Origin: Dillenia suffruticosa
Lineage: Eukaryota; Streptophyta; Magnoliopsida; Dilleniales; Dilleniaceae
DNA: 64,000 nt
NCBI GenBank assembly: GCA_033439265.1
Contig: JAVTVX010000021.1
Span: 12,861,001 to 12,925,000, forward strand
Direction of reading: 5' to 3'
Shown: in pieces, positions 13,366 to 24,162 of the stretch
Layout of the letters: every line of letters begins with the position of its first letter
Position numbering within the stretch: the stretch's first letter is position 1
The notes under the pieces: model-generated
Seen by the model: only the letters and a program-made list of their open reading frames with translations
Databases searched by the model: none
What the model was told of the DNA's origin: nothing
Made by a program: the position numbers and the translations under genes

Positions 13366-15179
13366 CTAGCTCATTGGAGATTTAGCAGGTGAAGGAGATG
13401 CGCTACGCTTGGGAACATTTGGAGGTGCAGTCCGTGGAATATAGGGTGTAATTGGAGACCCATGCTCAATTGGTCCAGAGGTAATTGCAGCTCTTGTACT
13501 TGGAGCTGGTTCTATCGGATGATAGTCCTCCAATACTACACCACCAGTGGAACTCCTTTCCTTCAAAGGCCAAAATATTCGGTTTAAGAAATCTCCAAGC
13601 ATTCAAGCAAAATGGAAAGTGATACAACAGAGACAAGCAGCATGTATACCTCAGGTCTCCCGGCAACAGCCCCTGCAGATGTAGGACTATCCTTGGGTCC
13701 CCTAAAAATCGACTCTGTGCATAATTTGATCCACAATTAGTTCAATATACAAAAGTTCTTACGGTACCATTAGTTCCATGTATCAACTACTATTGGACAT
13801 GTTCTAAGTGGGAAAAAAAGTTGTCACTTTACCTCAGTTGGTCAACTTAAGTTGCCATTTATTTGAATACCATTATCCGTATATAGAAAGAAAAAACATT
13901 CCAATGGTCCATTTACATGGTCTAGGCTTCTTATTACTGACACTCTTTGGATTACTTTGTCGAGATGCAGTTTCAGAGGGGGGAAAAAGCTAAAACTATG
14001 GTATAAGATCAATAATGTATGCAATTTAGATCCATTGACGCTCTAGCCAAGCTAGGCCTCTGAAAGTTTGCATCACCTTCTATTGGTGCACACGTGCAAC
14101 TTCCCCGCGAATACACAACACCCTTGTTTTGCATGATACGAAAAAAAAGAGGCCCTGACACTAAGCAAGGAAACAAAAACAGGGTCCCATGCCAAACCTA
14201 GGGAACATCCTTTCCACTTTTGTTGATGTTGTTATAAGATTTGGCATGTTCCAAGCAAAAATGATGCTCTAACTATGTTATAATACTAGTGTATGCAATT
14301 TAGAGCAACAGAAGCTAAGCAAGACCTCCAAGTCTGAAAGTTCGCATTGTGCTCTTTTGATGGGGATGCATGAGTTCTACTTGCCCACATGCACTGCAGC
14401 ACCCTAATTCTGTCAAAAAGGGGCCCCTTGCCCAACCCAATCGAGTGTCCTTCATTTTTCAAGTGTAGCTTACATATAAAGTCATTTTAATCCTTGACAC
14501 TTGCAATAGACCAGACTCAATCCTAAGTCTCTGTACCGTGCATAAAGACTTTATCAGCTGCAGTAGCTGCCACCCTTTTCAGGCACGTCTTTGTAGTCCT
14601 TAAGGCACGATTAGTCAACATGTCATCGCTTGCACTCACGAATGCAATTAGGCTCTTCTTTGAACTGAATCAAAACATCTTACCTCATTTTTTAGGTACG
14701 CAAAAGTTTGAGGAGAAAGAGGAGAAAGAGTAACATTTCCAACAAACTTACAAGAATGTCCCACATTTAAATTTCTGAATAAATCTTTTCTGAATAAATC
14801 TTTCTTTTCCAACACATGGTTGTCCAATGCCAAGAGCCAATGATCATCCTATCCAAGTTCAGATTCTTGATACATTCTAAACCAGCCCAAGCCCAATACT
14901 ACATAGGATCAACCGAAACTCTCAAGAAAAAAATATCCAATTTCAAGAGGAAAAGAAAAAAAAAAACGAAAAACGAAAAACGAAAAACGAAAACGAAAAC
15001 AAAAAACCAATAAAGATAATGTGTCTAAAATGGCTGGAGTTTAAAGCAGAATTACCAGCAGAAGAGGTACTTGCAGAGAGAGGAGGGACAACAAAAGCTG
15101 AGGCAGCTAGAAAGAAGAAAACCCAAAATCCAAAAACCTTCATCTTGCTGCCAAACTGTTTTGGAACAACCATGCTCAT
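13366..15179 (-). CDS. Small secreted proline-rich protein with a DY motif, function unknown
   Basis: Three exons join on the minus strand: 15179-15056, 13672-13650 (a 23-nt micro-exon) and 13560-13366. The splice phases match (1, then 0), giving 113 residues. The N-terminus carries a strong hydrophobic segment (FGFWVFFFLAASAFVVPP), likely a signal peptide. Starts at 15179, 15173 or 15143 are all in frame; the last gives 101 residues and a more ordinary signal peptide. The mature part contains VVLEDYHPIEPAP, then GPIEHGSPITPYIPR, then a Ser/Pro/Lys-rich tail ending AKSPMS. An acidic-DY motif followed by a Pro-rich stretch resembles tyrosine-sulfated peptide precursors, but I cannot assign it to PSY, CIF or RGF. 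I have the impression of a conserved, unnamed plant family with the GPIEHGTP-type motif. Intron 1 is about 1.4 kb. Confidence 0.72.
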
Positions 15180-15279
15180 CAAGACTTTAATAGCCTCCAA
15201 TGGCTCTTCCAAAGTCCATCAAAACTCTCATAAAATTAGTAAAATGGCAACAAACCCAATTTGAAAACGGTAGTACGAG

Positions 15280-15314
<35 letters not shown>

Positions 15315-16888
15315 TTAAATGCTCTTATTGGGGAGATGGAAACTCTGGAACTAACTGAAAGAAAGAGGCGCGAATGAAGAGAAAAATGAATGCTTGCAGA
15401 CAGAATCATGCCACGCATCAATTGCCTCGACCCTTGGGCTACGCATGCGCACACACCCTTACCGCTTTCCACCATCGCCATTTATATGCCTAAAACAATT
15501 CTAAAAATTCAAGAAATATTATGTGACTTTTATTTTTCCCATGGCCATTGGCCAAAATATTAAGCTTTTATCGAATCAAATAACCCTTTATAATAATTAC
15601 AACAAAAATATTTATAAATTGTTTTCTCATGAAAAGATAGATTTTGTGTGTTACCTTTATGACAGTAAATATTTACATTACAAATTAATCAAAACATTAC
15701 TATAACAAATAAGTTATTTATTTATTTACTCTTTCTGCCGCCGGAGATCACGGTTTCTTTCCTATTTTTTATCAATTTAATATTTAAATTCATATTCCAA
15801 TTAACCTAATTTGAATGATATCAACTCTAATATAAAAAAAACTTATAATTTTTTTATTTTTAAATTTTTAAACATTTATTTATTTTTTCTGGTAGACCAA
15901 TAGGCTACCAATAGAGATCATAATTTTTCAATCCGCTGACTTGTTATCTACCAAAAAAAAAAAAAAATGCGGTGATTTCACCTTCTTTGATTTTCAACCA
16001 CCTTTGTGACGTGAGCTCAAATACAATCTATGTTCTTGTCTAATGGGTTTATCCATGGCACTGCTGCAGATCTTCCGGGCCCTTACCGTACCAAGAGACC
16101 CTTTATTTTTATTTTATTTTATTTTATTTTTAATTATACAATGTTTGAATCCTAAATCTCATAATCGCAGAAGAGATATTATAACCACCGTATTATCCTT
16201 TAGAGACCATGAGTCCCTCTATGACCGGTCCCCATAACCAAGCTGCCTCGTACGCTGTTTCTCTCAATCACACAACTAGCGTCTTCCCCTGTAAAACTCA
16301 TCCGTCCAAAGATAGTTTCGGAGTTTACATTTAACAACCAAGTCCATTGCTTTGAATCCTAAATTTAACATCTTTCTCTGAACATCAGAGTAAGCGCGTT
16401 CAAAAGAGCAAAGTTTCGCAGTAATCACCATAAAAGTACTAAAAAAGACATAAATTGCAGGGTTTTTTTTTTTTCTTTTTTGGGGTACCTGATTCACTTC
16501 TAGATTTCCTTACTACTTGAATTTCCCAAATTCAATCACAATAACTGCATATAGAACAGGCTTGAACCATACGCATGCATCATCTACTTCACATGGAAAT
16601 CAAAATAATGGGACAACACACGACCTTTAGTATAAAAGCAAATACAGCTTCACTAGAACATTTGCAGTTCAAAACATAAGTTCTAATAAGGATAAAACAT
16701 GCATAAGGGAACCTAGTAACCTTAAAAACAAGTAACAGAAAGAAATTGTAGGTTTCACACCGTATCCAAGCTAAGGACAATTCATCAATTAACTGAACAA
16801 AAAAGCACCATTCGGTTACTACAATTCTAGAAATTGCTTGCACATTCTACCCCGGGAAAAATTTCACTCAAATGGCTGGCATCATTGT
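15180..16888. other. Spacer between the DY-protein gene and RPS29
   Basis: It begins with the leader of the DY-protein gene, which includes a (GA)n tract at 15281-15311 on the plus strand. The rest is AT-rich with homopolymers (15953-15967, 16459-16473) and an ATTTT repeat near 16105-16130. The RPS29 3' UTR lies at the right end. No further gene is supported. Confidence 0.5.
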
Positions 16889-18784
16889 TCAGCGGTACTG
16901 CAAGTAAAATAAAAGAATGAGTCAGGAACCCTACACAAAGGAATTTACGATGTCATACTGATGGGCAATATACAATCTAACCAGCTACTGAAAGCAAAGT
17001 CCACCAACTTACCTTGATGAAACCAATTTCCTTAGCATTGCTGCGGAAGCACTGTCTGCAGCACATGAGGCCATACTTGCGGATGATTGCATGAGGATTT
17101 CCACACACACGACTACAAAAATGACGATGAGAAAAAACAAATAAGTCAATAGTTATTGCAACATTCTCTGCTTTAAAATTAACAGGGTTTACTCTTTATC
17201 ACTGACAGAAAGATCAAAGTTCGGTCGAGTTCTTCCTAAGAGTCCCTGCTTGAGGTTTGACAAACCCTCAACCTTCACTGAACTATAGACAATTCTAGGA
17301 CTCGGGGAAACTCGGAGCACATAGGAGTATCGGCCTATGAATGCAAAATAAATATTGTTACAGCTTTTTATAAAAAGCTGTTATGCATAAAGAAGCAATA
17401 CAAGCAACCACAAGTATCCAATCAAACTCTTACTTCAAAAGAACAGACAACAGGAAAGGTATGGTACAAAGGATATCAACCTAACATAAAAAAAAAAAAA
17501 AAAAACTAGCCAGGGCAAAAAGAAAAATTAAGAAAGAAATGTGCCAGTTATAAAAGGGCCTGGAAAATCAGTAAAATCAGAACCAGGCGAGTGAAACTGG
17601 ATCTGATATTGCAAGTTTCTGATGATTGGCTGGATCATGATTTAGTTTAGATCAAGTCAGGAAGCTGCCTTGCTTTTTTATTTTTTATTTTAATAACATA
17701 TAGGTTTTAAAAAACAACAAACATGAGAGGCAGAGAGGAGAGCTACTTGAGCAAAGTTCCCAAAAAGGAGAACAGGAGACTGCAGAGAATGACAAGACAG
17801 AAAACTGGCTGGAAAACACGAAATCACAAGCGAGCGGACATGCACAAGAGTATAAAATACAGTTTCTACAATAGGGAGATACAAAATGTCAAAAAGACAG
17901 GATAGATGAAATATGCCAGTTATAAAAGGGCCTGGAAAATCAGTAAAATCAGAACCAGACGAGTGAAACAGGATCTGATATTGCAAGTTTCTGATGATTG
18001 GCTGGATCATGATTTAGTTTAGATCCAGTCAGGAAGCTGCCTTGCTTTGTCATTTTTTTAATAACAGAAAGGTTTTTACAAACAACAAACATGAGAGGCA
18101 GAAAAGAAAGCTCGTTGAGCAGAGTTCCCAAAAAGAAGACAGGAGGCTGCAGAGAACGACAAGACAGAAAATTGGCCGGAAACATAGAAATCACAGGGGA
18201 GCCGACATGCACAAGAGTATAAATTGGCTGGAAATTGACATTTTGTCTCCCCTATTGTGGATACCCGATAAGACAGGATAGATGAAAATCCCTTACTCTC
18301 CTCCCCCAAAACCCATCACAGACCTCGATCCAAGCATGTATCCCACTTTCTCCGTTATCAGAAAAACTCACCTAAACACCAAAGCGAAGGGTTTCCTTCC
18401 CAATTTCTCTTCCTCCTACTAAAATAATAATACTGGATAAATGAAAAACACTTACTCTCCTCTCCCAAAACCCATCACGACTCCAGTCTACAAACAGCAT
18501 ATTTCTAAATTCCAAACTCATCAAACATAGCCATCTCCTTGGTTTTTCCAGATCATTTTTCCCCATATTTTCACAGCATCAAATCAAAACTCAAATGCAT
18601 GCACAAAATCAAATCACAAATCCCCCAAATTAAAAAATATCAAAGAAAACCTTTTGAACCGAATCATACAATAGCTAATCTCTACTATCAATCAAGTAAA
18701 AGGAATAGAGAAAGAGATATACCAGCTGCGAGATCCAGGACCGTAGGTCTTGGGATGAGCGTTCCAGATGTTTGAATGACCCAT
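16889..18784 (-). CDS. RPS29: 40S ribosomal protein S29 (uS14 family)
   Basis: Exons are 18784-18723, 17112-17013 and 16897-16889, giving the full 56-residue protein. It reads [19 protein letters not shown] at the N-terminus and [11 protein letters not shown] at the C-terminus, as in other eukaryotes. The zinc knuckle is intact: Cys21-x2-Cys24 and Cys39-x2-Cys42. The protein sits in the head of the cytosolic small ribosomal subunit. The last exon is only nine bases and encodes Tyr-Arg-stop. Intron 1 (about 1.6 kb) contains a tandem duplication listed separately. The promoter has telo-box and site II motifs typical of plant ribosomal-protein genes. Confidence 0.97.
17540..18272. repeat. Two-copy tandem duplication, period about 372 bp, in RPS29 intron 1
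   Basis: The phrase GCCAGTTATAAAAGGGCCTG occurs at 17543 and again at 17915. The match continues through the TTTCTGATGATTGGCTGG phrase and the AACATGAGAGGCAG phrase to GACATGCACAAGAGTATAAA. The copies differ by scattered substitutions and small indels, so the duplication is not fresh. A shorter related duplication follows: GATGAAAATCCCTTACTCTC at 18281 resembles a phrase near 18437. Confidence 0.9.
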
Positions 18785-19030
18785 GACTGCTCCTTTTGCT
18801 GACAGAAAACCCTAATCGCCGACTCTCTACCGACGTTTTTGGCAAGGGAGATTTCTCAGCAAGCGTGTGGAGAAAAGCCTCAAGAGGAGATTTATAGAGG
18901 GTAGGGATGTCAAAGGCCAAGCTTTGAATTAGCCTGCTAGGGAAGCTAGGGTTTCGGCCCGAAATGAGCTCAGTGGAGTAACTGTTTTAGGCCCATTAAA
19001 AGACAGGCCCAGCCCATCTTTTGTTATCCC
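18785..19030 (-). promoter_or_regulatory. RPS29 promoter with telo-box and site II elements
   Basis: A telo-box AAACCCTAA lies at 18807-18815, and the complementary AGGGTTT core recurs near 18948. GGCCCA/site II elements occur at 18990-18995 and in the GGCCCAGCCCA cluster near 19007-19017. This combination is the usual signature of plant translation-machinery promoters and is bound by TCP- and telo-box-type factors. The placement directly upstream of the S29 start codon supports the gene call. Confidence 0.7.
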
Positions 19031-19830
19031 CTTTTTTTTTTTAAAAAAAAAAAACCCCCGAGATAATTGGCCACTTTATTCTTGTATTCTTGGGTAATAG
19101 AACAGAGGTGATTTTTTTTTTTAATTCAATAAATTTTTATTTTCATTGATCAAACTATTTGATAATTATTTTCTAAATTATTATTTAACTTTTAAACCCT
19201 TTTTATCCTTTTTTACAATAATAATAATTAAACATTTATTTTATCAAATATGATCGATTATATAAAGTTTTTTATATCATTATACTCTATTTTATATTAC
19301 TGTATATCTAAATGACAATTATGATTATATTTTATCTTCCTAAATAGCTAATGAATATTTCTACACAATTATATTTTATATTGTATTATATTATTATATA
19401 TATTTAAATAATTTATATTATATTTTATTATCATGATCTAATACTTAATAATAAATTAATTTTTTAATATGTATGACCATAATTTTATAATATCACAAAA
19501 AATCATTCAAATTTACTATATTTTTACTTTCAAAAACTAGAAAAAATATATCTATATTATACATTAATTCTCTACTCTTCCTCAGCCTAACTATCATATA
19601 TATACTTCCAAAAAAAAAACTCTCAATATTATTTGATATAAGCGAAAGATTTTTCTTTAAAAAGAAAGGGTTTCATAAAATTAATGCAAAATTATTTTAA
19701 AAAATCAAACAGAACAATAAAAAATTAACATATTAATTATTAAATCTCAAAATTATTTGTACACTCAAGTTGATTAGCTAAATAAATAGTTACGGGAAGT
19801 AGCGCCCAACAAGATTCCTTCCCAACGCTA
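19031..19830. other. AT-rich spacer between two divergent genes
   Basis: This spacer separates RPS29 (minus) from the ZnF-UBP gene (plus), which are divergently arranged. It is very AT-rich, with poly-A/T runs and no coding signal. The last 50 bp are presumably the leader of the ZnF-UBP gene. Confidence 0.5.
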
Positions 19831-22462
19831 ATGGCGAGCAAACCTTCGTCCTCTTCCCAGGTAATCAGATTCTCTCTCTCTCTCTCTCTCTCTCTACTAA
19901 TGTTTATCTTCTTATTCACGTCAGGAAGAATTTTACATAGAAGAAGATTTCATCTATGGAGCTGAGTCTGGTTGGGTCGAAGCCAGAACATCATGTGAAC
20001 ACTTGGGGTCCTTATCTTCTGATCTCTCTCATATTCCTCCTCCGGACACTTCCTGTTCCAGGTAATCCTCATTCTTCTGCAAAACCCTGTTTTGATTTTT
20101 TAAATATGAAATTCAATTTATGGTTGTTGTTATGACTTGAAATTGGAATTGTAACCCTTGTTAGTTCTCTTAGTTGTTGTATTAGAATGAGAAAAACTCT
20201 AATTATCCGGCAAAACCTCATTTTGATTGGGATATGGAAATAATTTCATGACTTGTTATAACCCAAATATCATGTTAGTTTTTAAATTCAATAACCTGAA
20301 TTAGAAAAATTGAGTCTAATATTGCTTGCATATCCTGGTCTGTTTCTTAAGAACAATCCATAAATCGTCTACCAAATCCCATATCCCCCTTTCGTATATG
20401 GCTAACTCCACTAATACCTGATAGAAATTGTTGGAGTCTGATGGAACAGATTTGGACTTTTGCCTCTGACACCATGTGGAAAAAAATAAAATAGATAGAT
20501 GATTTTTATTTTGTCCATTGTGTAATTAGTGTCAACAATATCAAAATGAAACTCAGTATTTCACATTTCAATCGCATAGCATATTCCTTTATTCATTCTT
20601 CAAACATTCTCATATATTGCTTTGATTGCTTTTTAATCTATTCTTCAAATGCGGAAGAAATCAAGCGACATGGAAGATCAATTCCACCCCCATCAAGCAA
20701 CACGAACCCCGTTTGGGAAATGGAAGGCCTTGCTGGAAATGAATCTCATCGGGTCCAGTCCAAATCCTATGGAACTTGAACGGCAGAGGCTTTTTGTCCT
20801 TGTTATAGTCGTTGTCTCCGGTTGAGAGAGAGAGAGAGTCTGTCGGGTTCAGTCCAAATCCCATGGAACTTGAACGGCAGAGGCTTTTTTTCATCGTTAT
20901 AGTCATTGTCTCTAGTTGAGAGAGAGAGAGAGAGAGAGTCTCGTCAGGTTCGGTCCAAATCCTATGGAACTTGAACGGCAGAGGCTTTTTGTCATCATTA
21001 TAGTCGCTGTCTGGTTGAGAGAGAGAGAGAGGTGACGGCTACAAGAAATTGAAAATTTGAAATTAATCATTGTCTGGAATGAGAATCGATCTTCCTGCTG
21101 CTTGACTCCTTCCTCTATTTGATTTGCTTAAGGAGAAGAAGAACCGAGTTCATGTTGCTGGATGGGAGAGTGCAGTTGATCTTCTGTGCCGCTTGATTTG
21201 TAGAAAGAGGAAGAGAGAGCAATGATAAGTAAAATGAAGGTTGAAAGAAGGAATAAGGAAAAAGGAAAGAGAAAGGATAAAGGAAGAAGGTGCCGGTATT
21301 TTTTTTTTAAATGGCTGGTCCAACATGGCGCTGATTTGGCCGGTCAAGCCCTCTTGGCCAGAAAAAATTTGGAGGTGGCCCCAAAATATGGGTTATTTAT
21401 ATTTTTTTAATGCTTATAATTAGGATTCACCGGCTGCAAAAATTTTAATTTTATTAGTGAAATGGAGGATTCAGCAAATTGTAAAACAAGTAGGCAGGCA
21501 CATAGGGAGGAAGCAAATGGGTGAAATGTGCCATAGTGCTGCCATATTCTAATTAGTTTTCTCTAGGAACTTTTGCTCACCTACAGTGTGCTTGGACATT
21601 AATGTGGCGCTGAGTTGATAGGAGCTTGTATGACATCATCGTTTACTTTTAGCTTATACACTTTGACCTCCTCTTCCCACCCCTCATGTGCGCACAAATG
21701 TGCGCACACAGCTTCCTTCTCATGTTTAGAAAACTATTAGGCAATCCTTCTTGAGAATCTTGGGGGGATTGCATGTTGCAACGAGGGCATATTTATCTTT
21801 CTAAAATTTTGAAAGGTGTGATCCATGTTGAATATCTGCATTGCCTAAACTTAACCAGTTCATATAATTTGGGCATGGCAACCTATGCAGAACTATGTGT
21901 ACGTCGTAAGTGCCAAGGAGTAAATTGGACTTACCTTCACCTTCATTCTCCACCATTGCTTTTTACAAAATGGATCAAAAGACATGTTTATTTTTCTGAA
22001 TTTTTGCAAAGTGTGATCCTTCTTACTGTTTCAAACATTTTAATTGATTCAGGTGTGACAACCCAAATGAGAACTGGTTGTGTTTGTGTTGCAAGGATGT
22101 ACTCTGCAGCCGTTTTGTGAACAAGCATATGGTTGAACATTATCAACAGAGAAACCACTGCTTGGCTCTTAGTTATAGGTATGTGTCAAGTAGTTTTATG
22201 CCTATCTTTTTCCTTCTGCCCTTAAATTTTTAACCTGTTATACTCTTTAATTTTTAATATAATTTTTGTTTCATATGGAAACAGTGATCTGTCAGTTTGG
22301 TGCTTCTCATGCGATTCATATTTAGATGCTCAAGTTATTTTTCAGCTACGGCCTGTTTATGAAATTGCCTATGTATTGAAGTTTGGGGAGGCTCCCCCTT
22401 TCCGGACAATTAGCAATGCAAATCAAGATAATGAAGCTGCAGGTTCTTCTTCAAGCAATTAG
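19831..22462 (+). CDS. Small ZnF-UBP (BUZ finger) protein, ubiquitin C-terminus binding
   Basis: Exons 19831-19860, 19925-20061, 22053-22178 and 22285-22462 join in matching phases (0, 2, 2) to a 156-residue protein. From residue 34 on it is a single zinc finger of the ubiquitin-protease type. The ligand pattern is complete: Cys34/His36, Cys54-x2-Cys57, Cys66-x2-Cys69, Cys74, His81, His85, His91 and Cys104-x2-Cys107. The same domain is found in USP5 and HDAC6, where it binds the free C-terminal Gly-Gly of ubiquitin. No protease or deacetylase domain is present, so this would be a stand-alone reader or adaptor. Intron 2 is about 2 kb and holds a triplicated repeat. The last exon ends in a Ser-rich tail. 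Confidence 0.9.
20735..21030. repeat. Three tandem units of about 95-110 bp with internal (GA)n
   Basis: Each unit carries the phrase TATGGAACTTGAACGGCAGAG or a one-base variant, then GCTTTTTGTC-type sequence, then GTCGTTGTCTC-type sequence and a short GA run. The units begin near 20750, 20845 and 20948. They lie in intron 2 of the ZnF-UBP gene. The GA runs differ in length, which suggests slippage after duplication. Confidence 0.85.
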
Positions 22463-22988
22463 CTTTCCAACAATAAATTTTGCATCCCTTGCTCGAACCT
22501 TTCTTGAGCCTCATGTTTGTAAGCATGGTTGGAGATGGGAGGATCTTGCCTTTCAATCTTAACACTTCAATGTAGTTTAGATGTGGAAAAGTTAGAAAAT
22601 TTGAGGTTTCTTTATTAAGGATGTGAGACATTTTCCTGTTGTGAACTCAGAACACCATAATCAATTAGTGATGGCAGCCTCCACCATGGGGCCTTGCCTG
22701 ATATACTTCTGCATTTGCTTTCTATTCTCCTCTGACGAGCACCTTGTTTTCTTTTAGGCTTTCGTTTAGGCTTATTTTCTCGCTCAAATAGCTAGGTAAG
22801 ATTTTTAGTATTCATTTCAACCCGTAGCTTTGTCCAAATCAAGATTGCGGCGTAATTTGGGAGAATTTTTTAATATATTAATTTGAAATATCTTCTAAGT
22901 ACACCTTGTTGTGGCATCATTGCTCCCTTTAACAATTATAACACCTAGTAAAATGGGCTTTTGCATATTTAGTTTGTTACATTGCAAT

Positions 22989-23031
<43 letters not shown>

Positions 23032-24162
23032 GTGGTAGGAATTTTGATCATGGTATAGTTTATCTTTTTTTTTTTTTTTTTGGTACTGATAGTATAGTTT
23101 ATCATTTTGGCATAGCTGCATCCAAATCAAGCAAACAAGGAACAAGCATGTATGTCCCCCCGGAGACAGCTCAAGCGGTTGAACCTTTTCACTTTTATTT
23201 TCTCTTTTCTAATTCAATCACGTTTGATTGTATGTTTGATTGTATCTCCTCGTGTCAAAAAAAAATAAAAAAAGGCACAAGAAGCATGTGTTTTTAACTC
23301 CCTTGAACTTCTGTAATGGATGGAGGAAAAGCATCTGATGTTGCCCAAATCAAGGATTGAATGTGGGTATATTTTTTTGGTATCATAACTTGGTCATCAC
23401 TCCGTATCTGGAATTTCGTTCTGATTAATTTAGATCGATAGTTATAGGGTCCATTTTGTGAGGGCGGATTTTCTAACATTGTTTTTTTCATGTCTATAGA
23501 GAGTTAAACTTTCGACCTAATTAAGGGATAAAGGCGTCACTCCCATCTACACCAACAAGTATCGGTGAATGTTGGTGTATTTTGGTTAAGAATGAGGAGA
23601 GATTATCACAACTGCTAAAACAATTTATCATTTGCACATCCATAGTTCATTGCAATTTGGTCTTTTCGATGAGTAAAAGGAGGCTTCGCTGGTGTTGGCG
23701 TTTACATAGATGCACTATTCAACGGCCTTGTTATTTATTTTTTTTTATGATATTATACCTATCAAAATCTGGAGGAATTATATTCTTATTAATTCGATTC
23801 AGAACTTGTAGTTACCCATTTAAGGAGACTACTCTCTCAACGTAATCTATTTCATACTCAAATCGTGAATCGAATTTGTAATTTTGATTAAAAAATCTAA
23901 TATCATATTCTATTACCCCAACTGATCGTTGATTCAACGGCCTTGTTAATTATATATGATCAAAATTGAAGGTTCATGTTCTTAGGATAAAACGCCTTAA
24001 TTTTGGAGTTACTTGTTATAAAATTTTGAGAATTTCTGCTATTAATATTAATGTTAACAATCCTTGTACAAAATTTTGCATTTACATTTGCAGGCACCGC
24101 ACTTGCAGCACTTCTGGTTCATTGTAATCCTGACAGCATAGCTCAACGACACCAAAGTGAGA
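22463..24162. other. Spacer after the ZnF-UBP gene, with an (ATTT)n microsatellite
   Basis: The left part is the 3' UTR of the ZnF-UBP gene. A clean ATTT/TTTA repeat of about 11 units lies at 22988-23031 and creates a false Leu-Phe-Ile-Tyr ORF. The remainder is AT-rich with no supported gene and reaches the end of the ERV1-like pseudogene. Confidence 0.55.

Noticed and set aside
22911-23297. A 128-codon plus-strand ORF with repeated hydrophobic Leu-Phe-Ile-Tyr
   Set aside because: Caused by the (ATTT)n microsatellite; no splice partner or homology.
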